A stretch of DNA of 64,000 nt. Source: JBHIYN01 sp041984235. GTDB lineage: Bacteria > Pseudomonadota > Gammaproteobacteria > Ga0077536. The DNA is taken from positions 310,001-374,000 of the forward strand of contig JBHIYN010000003.1 of assembly GCA_041984235.1 (NCBI GenBank). The letters are read 5' to 3'. Positions 52,845-61,727 of this stretch are shown here, piece by piece. How positions within the stretch are numbered: position 1 is the first letter of the stretch; each line of letters begins with the position of its first letter. Position numbers and translations under genes: made by a program. The notes under the pieces were generated by a model. It did not search any database, was not told where the DNA came from, and was given only the letters and a program-made list of their open reading frames with translations.

Positions 52845-54296
52845 TCAGCCCCTTGCATACCTGTCCTCGAACCGCACGATGTCGTCCTCGCCCAGGTAGC
52901 TCCCCGACTGCACTTCGATGAGATCCAGCGGCAGCGTGCCCGGGTTCTCGAGACGGTGGGTGACTCCGATGGGGATGTAGGTCGATTCGTTCTCGGCGAG
53001 CAGGAAGGTTTCCTCGCCGCGCGTCACGCGCGCGGTGCCGGAGACCACGACCCAGTGCTCGGCGCGGTGGTGGTGCATCTGCAGTGAGAGGGCGGCGCCG
53101 GGCTTCACCGTGATGTGCTTGACCTGGTAGCGCGGGCCGAGGTCGATGCCCTCGTAGCTGCCCCATGGCCGGTACACGCGGCGGTGGGTGAGGCGCTCTT
53201 CGCGGTCCTGCGCCTGCAGCCATTCGACCACTGCCTTGACCTCCTGGCTGCGGCCACGGTCGGCGACCAGTACGGCGTCGGCGGTCTCGACGACGACGAG
53301 GTCGTCGCAGCCGACGGTCGCCACCAGGCGATGATCGGCGAACACCAGGTTGCGGCAGGAGTCGATCGTGCAGACGTCGCCGCGCAGCAGGTTGTCCTCG
53401 GCGTCGCGCCCGGCGGCCTGCCACAGGCCGTCCCACGAGCCGACGTCGGACCAGCCGGCGTCGAGCGCGACCACCGCGACGCGATCGCCGTCGGCGGCGA
53501 GCGGCTCCATCACCGCGTAGTCGATGGACTCGGCCGGGCTGCGCTCGAACGCCGCGCACTGGAGACGGAAGAAATCGCCGTCGGCACAGCCCTGCTCGAC
53601 CGCGGTGCTGACCGCGCTCACGATCTCGGGGCAGAAACGCCCGGCCAGCTCCAGCCACAGCGAGGCGCGCAGCACGAAAATCCCGGCGTTCCACAGGTGA
53701 GCGCCACCGTCGAGGTAAGCGCGCGCCGTATCCACGTCGGGCTTTTCGCGAAAGCCGGCCACCTGGTGACGCGCGGGACCGTTACCCGGCAGCGTGGCGC
53801 CGGTTTCGATGTAGCCGTAGCCGGTTTCTGGCCGGGTCGGCACCACGCCCAGCGTGACCACGCGTCCGGCCGCGGCCTCTTCGACCGCCGCGTGCACGGC
53901 CGCGGCAAAGGTCCCGGCGTCGGCAATCATCTGGTCCGCGGGCATCATGACCAGGATTGGATCGGCGCCGTCGCGGCGCGCCCGCAGGGCCGCCGCGGTC
54001 AGCGCCGGCGCGGTGTTGCGCCCGACCGGCTCCAGCATCAGGTCGGTCAGCGCGTGCCCGGTCTGGCGCGCCTGCTCGGCGACCAGGAACCGGTGCTCTT
54101 CGTTGCACACCACCAGCGCGCCCGCCGCCTGCAGGTCGGCAACGCCCGCCAGACGCAGCAGGGTCTGCTGCAGCAGCGAGCCCTCGCCGGCCAGCGCGAG
54201 GAATTGCTTCGGGTAGTGCCCGCGCGAGAGCGGCCACAGGCGGGTGCCGCCGCCGCCGGCCAGCACCACCGGCACGATGTGCGCTTGAGAGGTCAT
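52845..54296 (-). CDS. manC: Mannose-1-phosphate guanylyltransferase / mannose-6-phosphate isomerase (type II)
   Basis: A bifunctional 483-residue enzyme. The N-terminal GT-A-like nucleotidyltransferase has VVLAGGGGTRLWPLSRGHYPKQF and GYGYIETG. The C-terminal cupin (about residues 365-483) has RPWGSYEGIDLGPRYQVKHI, LSLQMHHHRAEHWVVVSG and THRLENPG, the metal-binding PMI motif. It supplies GDP-mannose for gmd-fcl and mannosyl transfer. The ATG at 54296 opens the run of minus-strand EPS genes; the promoter region holds the palindrome at 54375-54392. Confidence 0.96.
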   Translation of the reverse strand: MTSQAHIVPVVLAGGGGTRLWPLSRGHYPKQFLALAGEGSLLQQTLLRLAGVADLQAAGALVVCNEEHRFLVAEQARQTGHALTDLMLEPVGRNTAPALTAAALRARRDGADPILVMMPADQMIADAGTFAAAVHAAVEEAAAGRVVTLGVVPTRPETGYGYIETGATLPGNGPARHQVAGFREKPDVDTARAYLDGGAHLWNAGIFVLRASLWLELAGRFCPEIVSAVSTAVEQGCADGDFFRLQCAAFERSPAESIDYAVMEPLAADGDRVAVVALDAGWSDVGSWDGLWQAAGRDAEDNLLRGDVCTIDSCRNLVFADHRLVATVGCDDLVVVETADAVLVADRGRSQEVKAVVEWLQAQDREERLTHRRVYRPWGSYEGIDLGPRYQVKHITVKPGAALSLQMHHHRAEHWVVVSGTARVTRGEETFLLAENESTYIPIGVTHRLENPGTLPLDLIEVQSGSYLGEDDIVRFEDRYARG

Positions 54297-54374
54297 GAGG
54301 ATGAGCGATTCCGGCCCCGGAAATCAGGAAGTTGGGAAGAGCAGGCGGGAAGAAGTCGGTTTGATTACGAGATG

Positions 54375-54392
54375 GTAACAAGCAATTGTTAC
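54375..54392. promoter_or_regulatory. Palindromic operator candidate upstream of manC and moxR
   Basis: GTAACAA-GCAA-TTGTTAC is a perfect 7+7 inverted repeat with a four-base centre. It lies in the 258-bp gap between divergent manC (start 54296) and moxR (start 54555), in a locally AT-rich patch. Position and symmetry suggest a dimeric regulator controlling the EPS genes, the bat operon or both. The regulator is unknown. Confidence 0.5.
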
Positions 54393-54554
54393 AGAACTGA
54401 AAGAAGATGCACGCACGGCGGTAAGGCGTCCCCGCGGCCGGGAACTCCCGCGTTTCTCGTCGGTCCCGAAAGTCATTTAGAATCGCCGGCTTGCAGGGTC
54501 GCGCCGAATGCGGCCTCACGCCGCCGCCAGAGCCCCGACAAGAGCATTCATCCA

Positions 54555-55532
54555 TTGGACACCGCGACCACCTCCCGCGAAGCCTTAACGCGCCTGCGCG
54601 AGTTCGTCAGCACGCGCATCATCGGCCAGGAACACCTCGTCGAGCGCCTGCTGATCGCCCTGCTGGCCGATGGCCACCTGCTCGTGGAAGGGCCGCCCGG
54701 ACTGGCCAAGACCCGGGCCATCAAGGTCCTCTCCGAGGGCATCGAGGGCGAGTTCCATCGCATCCAGTTCACGCCCGACCTGCTCCCCGCGGATCTCACC
54801 GGGACCGAGATCTACCGCCCGCAGGACGGCTCCTTCGTCTTCCAGCAGGGGCCGCTGTTTCACAATCTCGTGCTCGCCGACGAGGTCAACCGTGCGCCGG
54901 CCAAGGTCCAGTCGGCGCTGCTCGAGGCCATGGCCGAACGCCAGATCACCATCGGCCGCGAGTCCTACCCGTTGCCTGACCTGTTCCTGGTCATGGCGAC
55001 GCAGAACCCGCTCGAGCAGGAAGGCACCTATCCCCTGCCCGAGGCGCAGCTCGACCGCTTCCTGCTGCACATCAACATCAGCTACCCGGACCAGGCGGCG
55101 GAGAAGCGCATCCTGCACCTCGCGCGCGAGGAGGCGGCCGCGCCGCCCGCCGGCGCACCGGCGTCGCCGGTCGTCGACCAGGCGCAGATCTTCACCGCGC
55201 GCCGCGAGATCCTCGATCTCTACATGAGCGAGGAGGTCGAGAACTACCTGATGGAGATCGTGCTCGCCACGCGCACACCGCAGACCTACGGCGAGGACCT
55301 CGCCAGCTGGCTGGCCTACGGCGGCAGCCCGCGTGCGACCCTCGCGCTCGACCGCACCGCGCGCGCCCATGCCTGGCTGGCCGGGCAGGACTACGTCAGC
55401 CCGGCCGACATCCAGGACGCGGCGCACGACGTGCTGCGCCACCGCATCATCCTCAACTACGAGGCGGCCGCCGATGGCGTCACCCCCGATCGCTTCATCG
55501 ACGAGCTCCTAGCCCGCATCGCCGTACCCTGA
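54555..55532 (+). CDS. MoxR-family AAA+ ATPase
   Basis: The ~325-residue ATPase has Walker A GPPGLAKT (residues ~46-53), FTPDLLPADLTGTEIYRP, Walker B LVLADEVNR, the sensor-1 MATQNPLEQEGTYPLPEAQLDRFL and a C-terminal lid with SPRATLAL and DVLRHRI. MoxR ATPases act as chaperones for VWA-domain partners. The start is uncertain: no ATG or GTG is near the conserved beginning, so TTG 54555 (or ATT 54546) is used. It heads the moxR-bat operon. Confidence 0.92.
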   Translation: MDTATTSREALTRLREFVSTRIIGQEHLVERLLIALLADGHLLVEGPPGLAKTRAIKVLSEGIEGEFHRIQFTPDLLPADLTGTEIYRPQDGSFVFQQGPLFHNLVLADEVNRAPAKVQSALLEAMAERQITIGRESYPLPDLFLVMATQNPLEQEGTYPLPEAQLDRFLLHINISYPDQAAEKRILHLAREEAAAPPAGAPASPVVDQAQIFTARREILDLYMSEEVENYLMEIVLATRTPQTYGEDLASWLAYGGSPRATLALDRTARAHAWLAGQDYVSPADIQDAAHDVLRHRIILNYEAAADGVTPDRFIDELLARIAVP

Positions 55533-55601
55533 GGTGGCCGTGCGCAACGTCATCCCCGTGCCGGCGCCACGGCGCCCGCCTGCGGACACGGTGCGACCCG
55601 C

Positions 55602-56555
55602 GTGAGCGCGCGCGCAACGGCCGCCGGGGCGCCGGCAGCGCCCGGCCTGGAGCGGGTCGAGCCGCAACTGCGCGAGCTGATGGCGCTCGCCGCAGCGGCG
55701 GCGAACCTGCCGCCGTGGGCGCGCAGCCTGCGTACCCAGCGCAGCGGCCAGTTCCTCTCGCGGGTGCGCGGCCGCGGCATGGAGTATGACGAGTCCCGGC
55801 CCTACCAGCCGGGTGACGACATCCGCCAGCTCGACTGGCGCGTCACTGCGCGCACCGGCAAGCCGCATACCAAGCTCTTCCGCGAGGAGCGCGAGCGGCC
55901 GGTGTACCTGTGCGTGGACTACGGGCGCAGCATGTTCTTTGCCACGCGCGGCGTGTTCAAGGCGGTACAGGCGGCGCGGCTCGCCGCCCTGCTCGCCTGG
56001 CACGGGCAGCGCCATGGTGACCGGGTCGGCGGCCTGGTGTTCTCGGCCCGCGAGCACCACGAGCTGCCGCCGCGGCGCGGCCCGGCAGCAGTCATGCGCT
56101 GGCTCAAGCTGCTCGCCGACGAGGCGCCGCGCTGCCGGCTGGACACCACCGCGATACCGGCCGAAGCGGTCTTCCAGGACGGCCTCACGCGCCTCGCGCG
56201 GGTCGCCCGGCCGGGCAGCCTGGTGTTCGTGATCAGTGACTTTGCCGGTCTCGGCGAGGACGGCCAGGGCACGCTCGCGCGGATTGCCGCGCATGCCGAC
56301 GTCGCGCTGCTCGCGGTCTACGACCCCCTGGAGGCGGCCTTCCCCGACCTCGGCCAGAGCCTGGCCCTGACCGACGATCGCGAGACGCTGCGCCTGGCGG
56401 CGGTCTCGGCCGATCAGCGCGCGCGTTACGCGGCAGACTTCGAGCAGCGGCTGGCCGGCGTGCGCGGACTGTGCCACGAGCAGCGCATGCTCTTCGCCAG
56501 CGTCGATACCGGCGGCGATCCGGTCGCGGCGCTGGCACGGATGCTGAGCCGATGA
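55602..56555 (+). CDS. DUF58 domain protein of the MoxR-Bat system
   Basis: A 317-residue protein with LRTQRSGQFLSRVRGRGMEY, the diagnostic D(E)SRPYQPGDDIRQLDWRVTART motif of DUF58, then a VWA-like domain with VDYGRSM and VFVISDFAGL. DUF58 proteins accompany MoxR ATPases. Start is GTG 55602 (MSARATA). The 69 bp upstream contain no other gene. Its stop overlaps the ATG of the next gene by four bases. Confidence 0.92.
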   Translation: MSARATAAGAPAAPGLERVEPQLRELMALAAAAANLPPWARSLRTQRSGQFLSRVRGRGMEYDESRPYQPGDDIRQLDWRVTARTGKPHTKLFREERERPVYLCVDYGRSMFFATRGVFKAVQAARLAALLAWHGQRHGDRVGGLVFSAREHHELPPRRGPAAVMRWLKLLADEAPRCRLDTTAIPAEAVFQDGLTRLARVARPGSLVFVISDFAGLGEDGQGTLARIAAHADVALLAVYDPLEAAFPDLGQSLALTDDRETLRLAAVSADQRARYAADFEQRLAGVRGLCHEQRMLFASVDTGGDPVAALARMLSR

Positions 56556-57055
56556 ACGGCGTCGACCCCACGGCGCTGCCGCTGCGCGACATTCACCTGC
56601 CGGAGCCGGTGAGCTGGTGGCCACTGGCTCCCGGCTGGTGGTTCTTCGGCGGCGCGCTGCTGGTCGCCGCCGCGCTCGCCGCCTGGCTGTGGCGACGCCA
56701 TCGTCGTGCCCGCCTGCCGCGGGCGGTCGGCGCCGAGCTGTCCGCGATCGAGACCGCCTATGCCGCGGACCGCGATCTGCACCGCGCGGCCGGCCGCCTC
56801 TCGGTGCTGGCCCGCCGCGTCGCGCTCGCGCGCGGCCTGAGCGACGCCGTGGCTGCGACCGGGCGCCCCTGGATCGACCTCATCGCGCGTGACTGCGGCA
56901 CCCAACCGCCGCCCGCCGTCGCCGCCCTGCTGACCGAGGCCGCCTACTCACCGCCAAGCGCGGCGGCCCTCGGTGACGACGTTCTGGCCGACGCCGTCGC
57001 GCTGATACGGCACTGGGCCGAGCGCCCGCTGCCGGGCGAGGCACGTCATGCTTGA
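56552..57055 (+). CDS. DUF4381-type membrane protein of the MoxR-Bat system
   Basis: The 167-residue protein has LRDIHLPEPVSWWPLAPGWW, the classic opening of DUF4381 proteins, one membrane helix (about residues 28-48) and a cytoplasmic helical domain with LSVLARRVALAR and GRPWIDLI. ATG 56552 overlaps the DUF58 stop (ATGA), and its own end overlaps batA by eight bases. It belongs to the moxR-bat operon; its precise role is unknown. Confidence 0.88.
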   Translation: MNGVDPTALPLRDIHLPEPVSWWPLAPGWWFFGGALLVAAALAAWLWRRHRRARLPRAVGAELSAIETAYAADRDLHRAAGRLSVLARRVALARGLSDAVAATGRPWIDLIARDCGTQPPPAVAALLTEAAYSPPSAAALGDDVLADAVALIRHWAERPLPGEARHA

Positions 57056-58046
57056 ATTCGCCTGGCCGTGGGCGTTCGCGGCGCTGCCGCTGCCGTGGCT
57101 GGTGCGGCGCCTGCTGCCGCCGGCCGAAACCGTCAGCGGCGGCGTACTGCGGGTGCCGGCGCTGGCCCGCTTCCGGGTGCTCGCCGGCGCCGCCGAGCGG
57201 CTGCATCCGCGCAACCTGCCGCTCGCCCTGTGTGTCCTCGCCTGGCTGCTGCTGGTCACCGGCGTGGCGCGGCCCCAGTGGCTGGGTGAGCCGATCGAGG
57301 TCCCGGTCAACGGCCGCGACCTGATGCTCGCCGTCGATCTCTCCGAGTCGATGCGGGAGACGGATTTCATCGTCAACAGTCGCCCGGTCGACCGCCTCAC
57401 CGCGACCAAGGTGGTCGCACGCGAGTTCATAGAGCGCCGCGTCGGCGACCGCATCGGGCTGATCCTGTTCGGCCAGCAGGCCTACCTGCACGTGCCGCTG
57501 ACCTTCGACCGCGCGACCGTGCGCGAGCTGCTCGACGAGGCCGTGATCGGCATTGCCGGGCGCCAGACCGCGATCGGTGACGCCCTCGGCCTCGCCGTCA
57601 AGCGCCTGCGCGCCGAGGACACGCCGCACAAGGTGCTCATCCTGATGACCGACGGGCGCAACACGGCTGGCGAGATCGACCCGGCGCGCGCGGCGCAGCT
57701 CGCCGCCGAGGCCGGGCTGGTCGTGCATACCATCGGCATCGGCGCCGACGAAGCCATCCAGCGCGGCTTCTTCGGTTCGGTGCGCATCAACCCGTCACAG
57801 GACCTCGACGAGGACACCCTGCGCGCGATTGCCGAGACCACCGGCGGGCGCTACTTCCGGGCGCGCGACACGGCCGAGTTCGAGCAGATCTACGCCGAGC
57901 TCGACCGCCTCGAGCCGGTCGAGCACGAAGGCGAGCATTTCCGGCCACGGCGCGCCCTGTTCCACTGGCCGGCCGGCCTCGCCCTCGCCCTGTTCTCCCT
58001 CGCCCTCGGCGTCAACGCCCGGGTCCGCGCGGTGGCGACGGCATGA
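57048..58046 (+). CDS. batA: BatA-like VWA-domain membrane protein
   Basis: The 332-residue protein has N-terminal helices (FAWPWAFAALPLPWLVRRLL and LPLALCVLAWLLLVTGVA), then a VWA domain with a complete MIDAS (DLSES at the first strand, a Thr-bearing GRQTAIGDALGLAV, MTDGRN) and a C-terminal helix (ALFHWPAGLALALFSLALG). BatA-type proteins are implicated in envelope stress tolerance. The start is ATG 57048. Its stop overlaps the next ATG by four bases. Confidence 0.92.
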   Translation: MLEFAWPWAFAALPLPWLVRRLLPPAETVSGGVLRVPALARFRVLAGAAERLHPRNLPLALCVLAWLLLVTGVARPQWLGEPIEVPVNGRDLMLAVDLSESMRETDFIVNSRPVDRLTATKVVAREFIERRVGDRIGLILFGQQAYLHVPLTFDRATVRELLDEAVIGIAGRQTAIGDALGLAVKRLRAEDTPHKVLILMTDGRNTAGEIDPARAAQLAAEAGLVVHTIGIGADEAIQRGFFGSVRINPSQDLDEDTLRAIAETTGGRYFRARDTAEFEQIYAELDRLEPVEHEGEHFRPRRALFHWPAGLALALFSLALGVNARVRAVATA

Positions 58047-59848
58047 ACGAGAGCTTCCACTTCCTGCGTCCGCTGTGGCTGCTCGCCCTGCCCGCCTTCT
58101 GGCTGCTGGTGTGGTGGTATCGCCGGGCGCGGGCCAGCGGCGGGGCGTGGGCCCGCGTGTGTGACGCCGCCCTGCTGCCGTTCGTGGTGCAGGCGCACGG
58201 CGGCGGCCGCACGCGCGTCGGCGGTCCCCTGCTCGCCGCCGCCGGCACCCTGGCCGTGGTCGCACTCGCCGGGCCGACCTGGGAACGCGAGCCGGTGCCG
58301 GTGTTTCGCGGCGAGTCGGCGCTGGTCATCGCCCTCGACCTGTCGGCGTCGATGAACGCGGAGGACGTCGCCCCGTCGCGGCTGGCGCGCGCGCGCTTCA
58401 AGATCGCGGATCTCCTCGCCCTGCGCCAGACCGGGCAGACCGGGCTGGTGGTGTTCGCGGCGCAGAGCTTCGTGGTCACCCCGCTGACCGACGACACCGA
58501 TACCCTGCTCGCCCACCTGCAGGGGCTGGACACCTCGATCATGCCGCGCCAGGGCAGCGAGCCGGCGGCAGCGCTGGCGCAGGCCGCACGCCTGCTGGAG
58601 CAGGCCGGCGCGGTACAGGGCCACGTGCTGCTGATCACCGACGGCGCCGAGCCCGCGGCGCTGGAGCGCGCCCGCGACGCGCTGACCGGGGCCGGCTTCG
58701 GCCTCAGTGTGCTCGGCATCGGCAGCGAAGAGGGTGCGCCGATCCCGGACAGTCGCGGCGGCTTCGCGCGCCACGCGGACGGCAGCATGATCATGAGCCG
58801 CCTGGCGTCGGACGCGCTGGCGGGCCTGGCCGCGGCCGGCGGCGGCCTCTACCTGGAGCCGACCAGCGATACCAGCGACATGGCGCGCCTGCAACGTCGC
58901 CTGGACCAGGCGGTGGACGGCCACGCCGAGCGACTCGATGCCCTGGCCGCCAGCCAGTGGCGCGAGTTCGGGCCCTGGCTGCTGCTGGCGCTGCTGCCGC
59001 TGGCCGCACTCGGCTTCCGCCGCGGCCTGATCGTCGGCCTCGCCTGTGCCGTGCTGCCGCTGGGCACGCCGGAAGTCCGCGCCGACTGGTTCCGCACCCC
59101 CGACCAGGCGGGCGCCGAGGCCTTCGCCGCCGGCGATTACGAGCGCGCCGGCACCCGCTTCGCGGACCCGGCATGGCGCGGCAGCGCAGCCTACCGCGCC
59201 GGCGATTACGAGCGGGCGCTGGCCGACTTCGCCGAGGGCGAGGACGCCGCCGCGCACTACAACCGTGGCAACGCCCTGGCCCGCCTGGGTCGCTACGAGG
59301 AAGCCATCTCGGCCTACGACAGCGCGCTGGAGCTCGCCCCCGACCTCGCCGACGCGGCGCACAACCGCGAGCTGGTGGAGAAATTGCTGCAGTCGGACCA
59401 GCCGCCGCCCCCGCAACAGGGCGAGCAGGCCGACCAGCAGGATGGTGACGAGCAGGACGCTGACGACGCCGAGCCGCAGCAGAGCCAGGGCGGCGGTGGC
59501 GGCCAGAGCAGCAGCGGCGGCGAACAGGAGCTGTCCGACGGCAACGCCATGGGCGGCGACGAGCAGGACGGCGGCGAACAGGCTGAGAGCGAGCAGCAGG
59601 GCGCGGCACCCAGCGGCGAGGAGGAGCAGGCGGCCGCCCGCGAGGCGGACGAAGGCGAGGAGCCGCAGCCCGCCAGCGCGGCGCAGCTCGCCGAGGGCGA
59701 GACCGAGTCGGAGGCCGAGCGCGCCCAGGCGACGGAGCAGTGGCTGCGCCAGATCCCGGACGATCCGGCCGGCCTGTTGCGGCGCAAGTTCCAGTACCAG
59801 TACAAGAAACGCTACGGCGACGCGCCGTACGAGGGCAATCGATGGTGA
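58043..59848 (+). CDS. batB: BatB/BatC fusion: VWA domain plus TPR and acidic low-complexity tail
   Basis: The 601-residue protein has N-terminal helices, a VWA domain with MIDAS DLSAS and TDGAE (about residues 85-300) and another helix. TPR repeats follow (AHYNRGNALARLGRYEEAISAYDSAL, about residues 395-450), and then about 120 residues extremely rich in Gln, Glu, Asp, Gly and Ser. The end has QIPDDPAGLLRRKFQYQYKKRY, the BatC-type tail. It therefore combines BatB and BatC, which are separate genes in Bacteroides. Overlaps with both neighbours show coupled translation. Confidence 0.92.
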   Translation: MNESFHFLRPLWLLALPAFWLLVWWYRRARASGGAWARVCDAALLPFVVQAHGGGRTRVGGPLLAAAGTLAVVALAGPTWEREPVPVFRGESALVIALDLSASMNAEDVAPSRLARARFKIADLLALRQTGQTGLVVFAAQSFVVTPLTDDTDTLLAHLQGLDTSIMPRQGSEPAAALAQAARLLEQAGAVQGHVLLITDGAEPAALERARDALTGAGFGLSVLGIGSEEGAPIPDSRGGFARHADGSMIMSRLASDALAGLAAAGGGLYLEPTSDTSDMARLQRRLDQAVDGHAERLDALAASQWREFGPWLLLALLPLAALGFRRGLIVGLACAVLPLGTPEVRADWFRTPDQAGAEAFAAGDYERAGTRFADPAWRGSAAYRAGDYERALADFAEGEDAAAHYNRGNALARLGRYEEAISAYDSALELAPDLADAAHNRELVEKLLQSDQPPPPQQGEQADQQDGDEQDADDAEPQQSQGGGGGQSSSGGEQELSDGNAMGGDEQDGGEQAESEQQGAAPSGEEEQAAAREADEGEEPQPASAAQLAEGETESEAERAQATEQWLRQIPDDPAGLLRRKFQYQYKKRYGDAPYEGNRW

Positions 59849-61578
59849 AGCTCGCGCAATCCCTGCTCGCACTCACGCTGCTGCTCGCCGCGGCCACGGC
59901 AGCGGCAGCCACGGTCGAGGTCGACGTCTCGCCCGAGCCGGTGATCCTCGGCGAGGCCTGCCGGATCAGCTTCAAGGTCAGCGGTGCCATCGACGGCGAA
60001 CCGGATTTCGCGCCGCTGGAGACCCATTTCGACATCCTGGCGCGCAACCGCCAGTCCGCGCTCAACTGGACCAACGGCCGCCGCGAGCAGTCGACGACCT
60101 GGGTGCTGAGCGCCATGCCGCGCGCCGCGGGCAAGGCCGAGATCCCGCCGCTCGACTTCGGCGGCATCCGCAGCCCCGCACGCACGGTCGAGATCGTGGC
60201 GCGCGCAGCAGGCGCGCGCAGCGATGCACCGGCCGACATCCTGCTGCGGGTCGATATCGACAACCGCACGCCCTACGTGCAGCAGCAGGTGATTTACACC
60301 ATCCGCCTGCTGCACCGGGTCGACCTCAGCAGTCCGCGCTTCTCTGCACTGGAAACCAGCGCCGATGCCATCATCAAGCCGCTCGGCGACGGCCGCCAGT
60401 ACCTGGAGAAGGTCGACGGCCTGACCTACGAGGCGTTCGAGCAGCGTTACGCGATCTTCCCGCAGCAAAGCGGCCCGCTGACCATCAAGCCGGTGGTGCT
60501 CACCACCCAGGTCGTGAGCGGACGTGGGCGCCGCTCGTTCTTCGATCCCTTCTCGCAGGCCCTGCAGACGCGGCGCGTCGCCTCCGAGGCGCTGGACCTG
60601 GAGGTGCGCCCGGTGCCGGCCGCCTTCCCCGCCGGGGCCACCTGGCTGCCGGCGCGCAAGCTGCGCCTGCACGAGGAATGGGAGCCCGACGTCGAGCAGG
60701 CCGACGTCGGCGCGCCGCTGTCGCGCACCGTGTTCCTGTGGGCCGACGGCCTCGTTGCCGGCCAGTTGCCGGAGCTCGAGATGCGCGCCCCGGATGGCGT
60801 GCGCGTCTACCCGGACCAGGCCCAGAGCAACGACCAGGAAGCCGCCACCGGCTTCACCGCGGTGGCGCAGCGCAAGTTCGCACTGATTGCCGGCAATCCC
60901 GCGCGCGTCACCTTCGACGCCGTCAGCCTGCCGTGGTGGAACACCGAGACCGACCGCCTGGAACGGGCCGAACTGCCCGCCCGCACGCTGCGCTTCAGCG
61001 CCGCGGGTGTGCCGGCCGCGACCGGCGACGGCGCCGCCCGGGGCAGCACGGCGGCGGCCACGCCGGCGGCCGCGGCGGAGAGCACGGCACCGGGCGCGAC
61101 GCGCCTGCAGGGATGGTGGCCGTGGCTGACGGCGGTGGCCAGCGCGGCGTGGGTGCTCACGGCCCTGGCGTGGTGGGCCAGCGCGCGCCGTGGCCGGCGC
61201 ACGCCGTCGACACCACGCGCCCCGCGCGCCGGAGAGACCCTGCCCCACGGCGCCCGGGCCGCCAAGGCGCTCAAGTCGGCCTGCGCGGACAACGACCCCG
61301 CGGCCGCCGCCGCCGCGGTGCTGGCCTGGGCGCGGGCCAGCGAACGCCCGGGAGCGACCCGTACGCGCTCGCTGCGCGACGCCGCGGCACTCGCCCTGGA
61401 ACCCGACCTCGGCGCCGAAATCCTCGCTCTGGACCGCGCCCTCTACGGCACCACCGAAGCGCCCTGGCACGGCGATCCGCTGTGGCAGGCGTTCCGCCGC
61501 GAGCCGCGCCAGGCGCCGCCGGCGACCCGCCCCTCGGGGACGACCCTGCCACCAATCCTGAAGTTAGCCGGCAAATAA
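59842..61578 (+). CDS. batD: BatD-like protein (oxygen-tolerance family)
   Basis: The ~578-residue exported protein has a signal peptide (VKLAQSLLALTLLLAAATAAAA), then beta-rich repeats with VEVDVSPEPVILGEACRISF, DFAPLETHFDILARNRQS, WVLSAMPRAAGKAEIPPL and YTIRLLHRVDLSSPRF. A C-terminal helix (about residues 430-450) and a cytoplasmic tail follow. BatD proteins complete bat operons. I start at ATG 59842, which overlaps the batB stop by seven bases; a longer frame runs antisense-like through batB. The intergenic region after it (149 bp) holds no gene. Confidence 0.9.
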   Translation: MVKLAQSLLALTLLLAAATAAAATVEVDVSPEPVILGEACRISFKVSGAIDGEPDFAPLETHFDILARNRQSALNWTNGRREQSTTWVLSAMPRAAGKAEIPPLDFGGIRSPARTVEIVARAAGARSDAPADILLRVDIDNRTPYVQQQVIYTIRLLHRVDLSSPRFSALETSADAIIKPLGDGRQYLEKVDGLTYEAFEQRYAIFPQQSGPLTIKPVVLTTQVVSGRGRRSFFDPFSQALQTRRVASEALDLEVRPVPAAFPAGATWLPARKLRLHEEWEPDVEQADVGAPLSRTVFLWADGLVAGQLPELEMRAPDGVRVYPDQAQSNDQEAATGFTAVAQRKFALIAGNPARVTFDAVSLPWWNTETDRLERAELPARTLRFSAAGVPAATGDGAARGSTAAATPAAAAESTAPGATRLQGWWPWLTAVASAAWVLTALAWWASARRGRRTPSTPRAPRAGETLPHGARAAKALKSACADNDPAAAAAAVLAWARASERPGATRTRSLRDAAALALEPDLGAEILALDRALYGTTEAPWHGDPLWQAFRREPRQAPPATRPSGTTLPPILKLAGK

Positions 61579-61727
61579 CATCGAAACTATCATCATCCTG
61601 CGCTAAGCTCCCCCTACCCCTAACCCATTCCAACGACCGCAGCGGCCGTGCACGCGACTGTTCGAGTCCTGGCGAGCGCTGCCGATAACCATCGGGTCCG
61701 GGGTGATGCGAGGAGGTTCCACTAAGC

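Noticed and set aside
57890..59872. 660-codon minus-strand open frame opposite the bat genes
   Set aside because: Composition artefact of the GC-rich coding strand; no domain pattern, and batA/batB are clear on the other strand.
59046..61688. Long plus-strand open frame of 880 codons overlapping batB and batD
   Set aside because: Out of frame with both bat genes and Arg/Ala/Pro-rich throughout, as expected for a shifted reading of GC-rich DNA.
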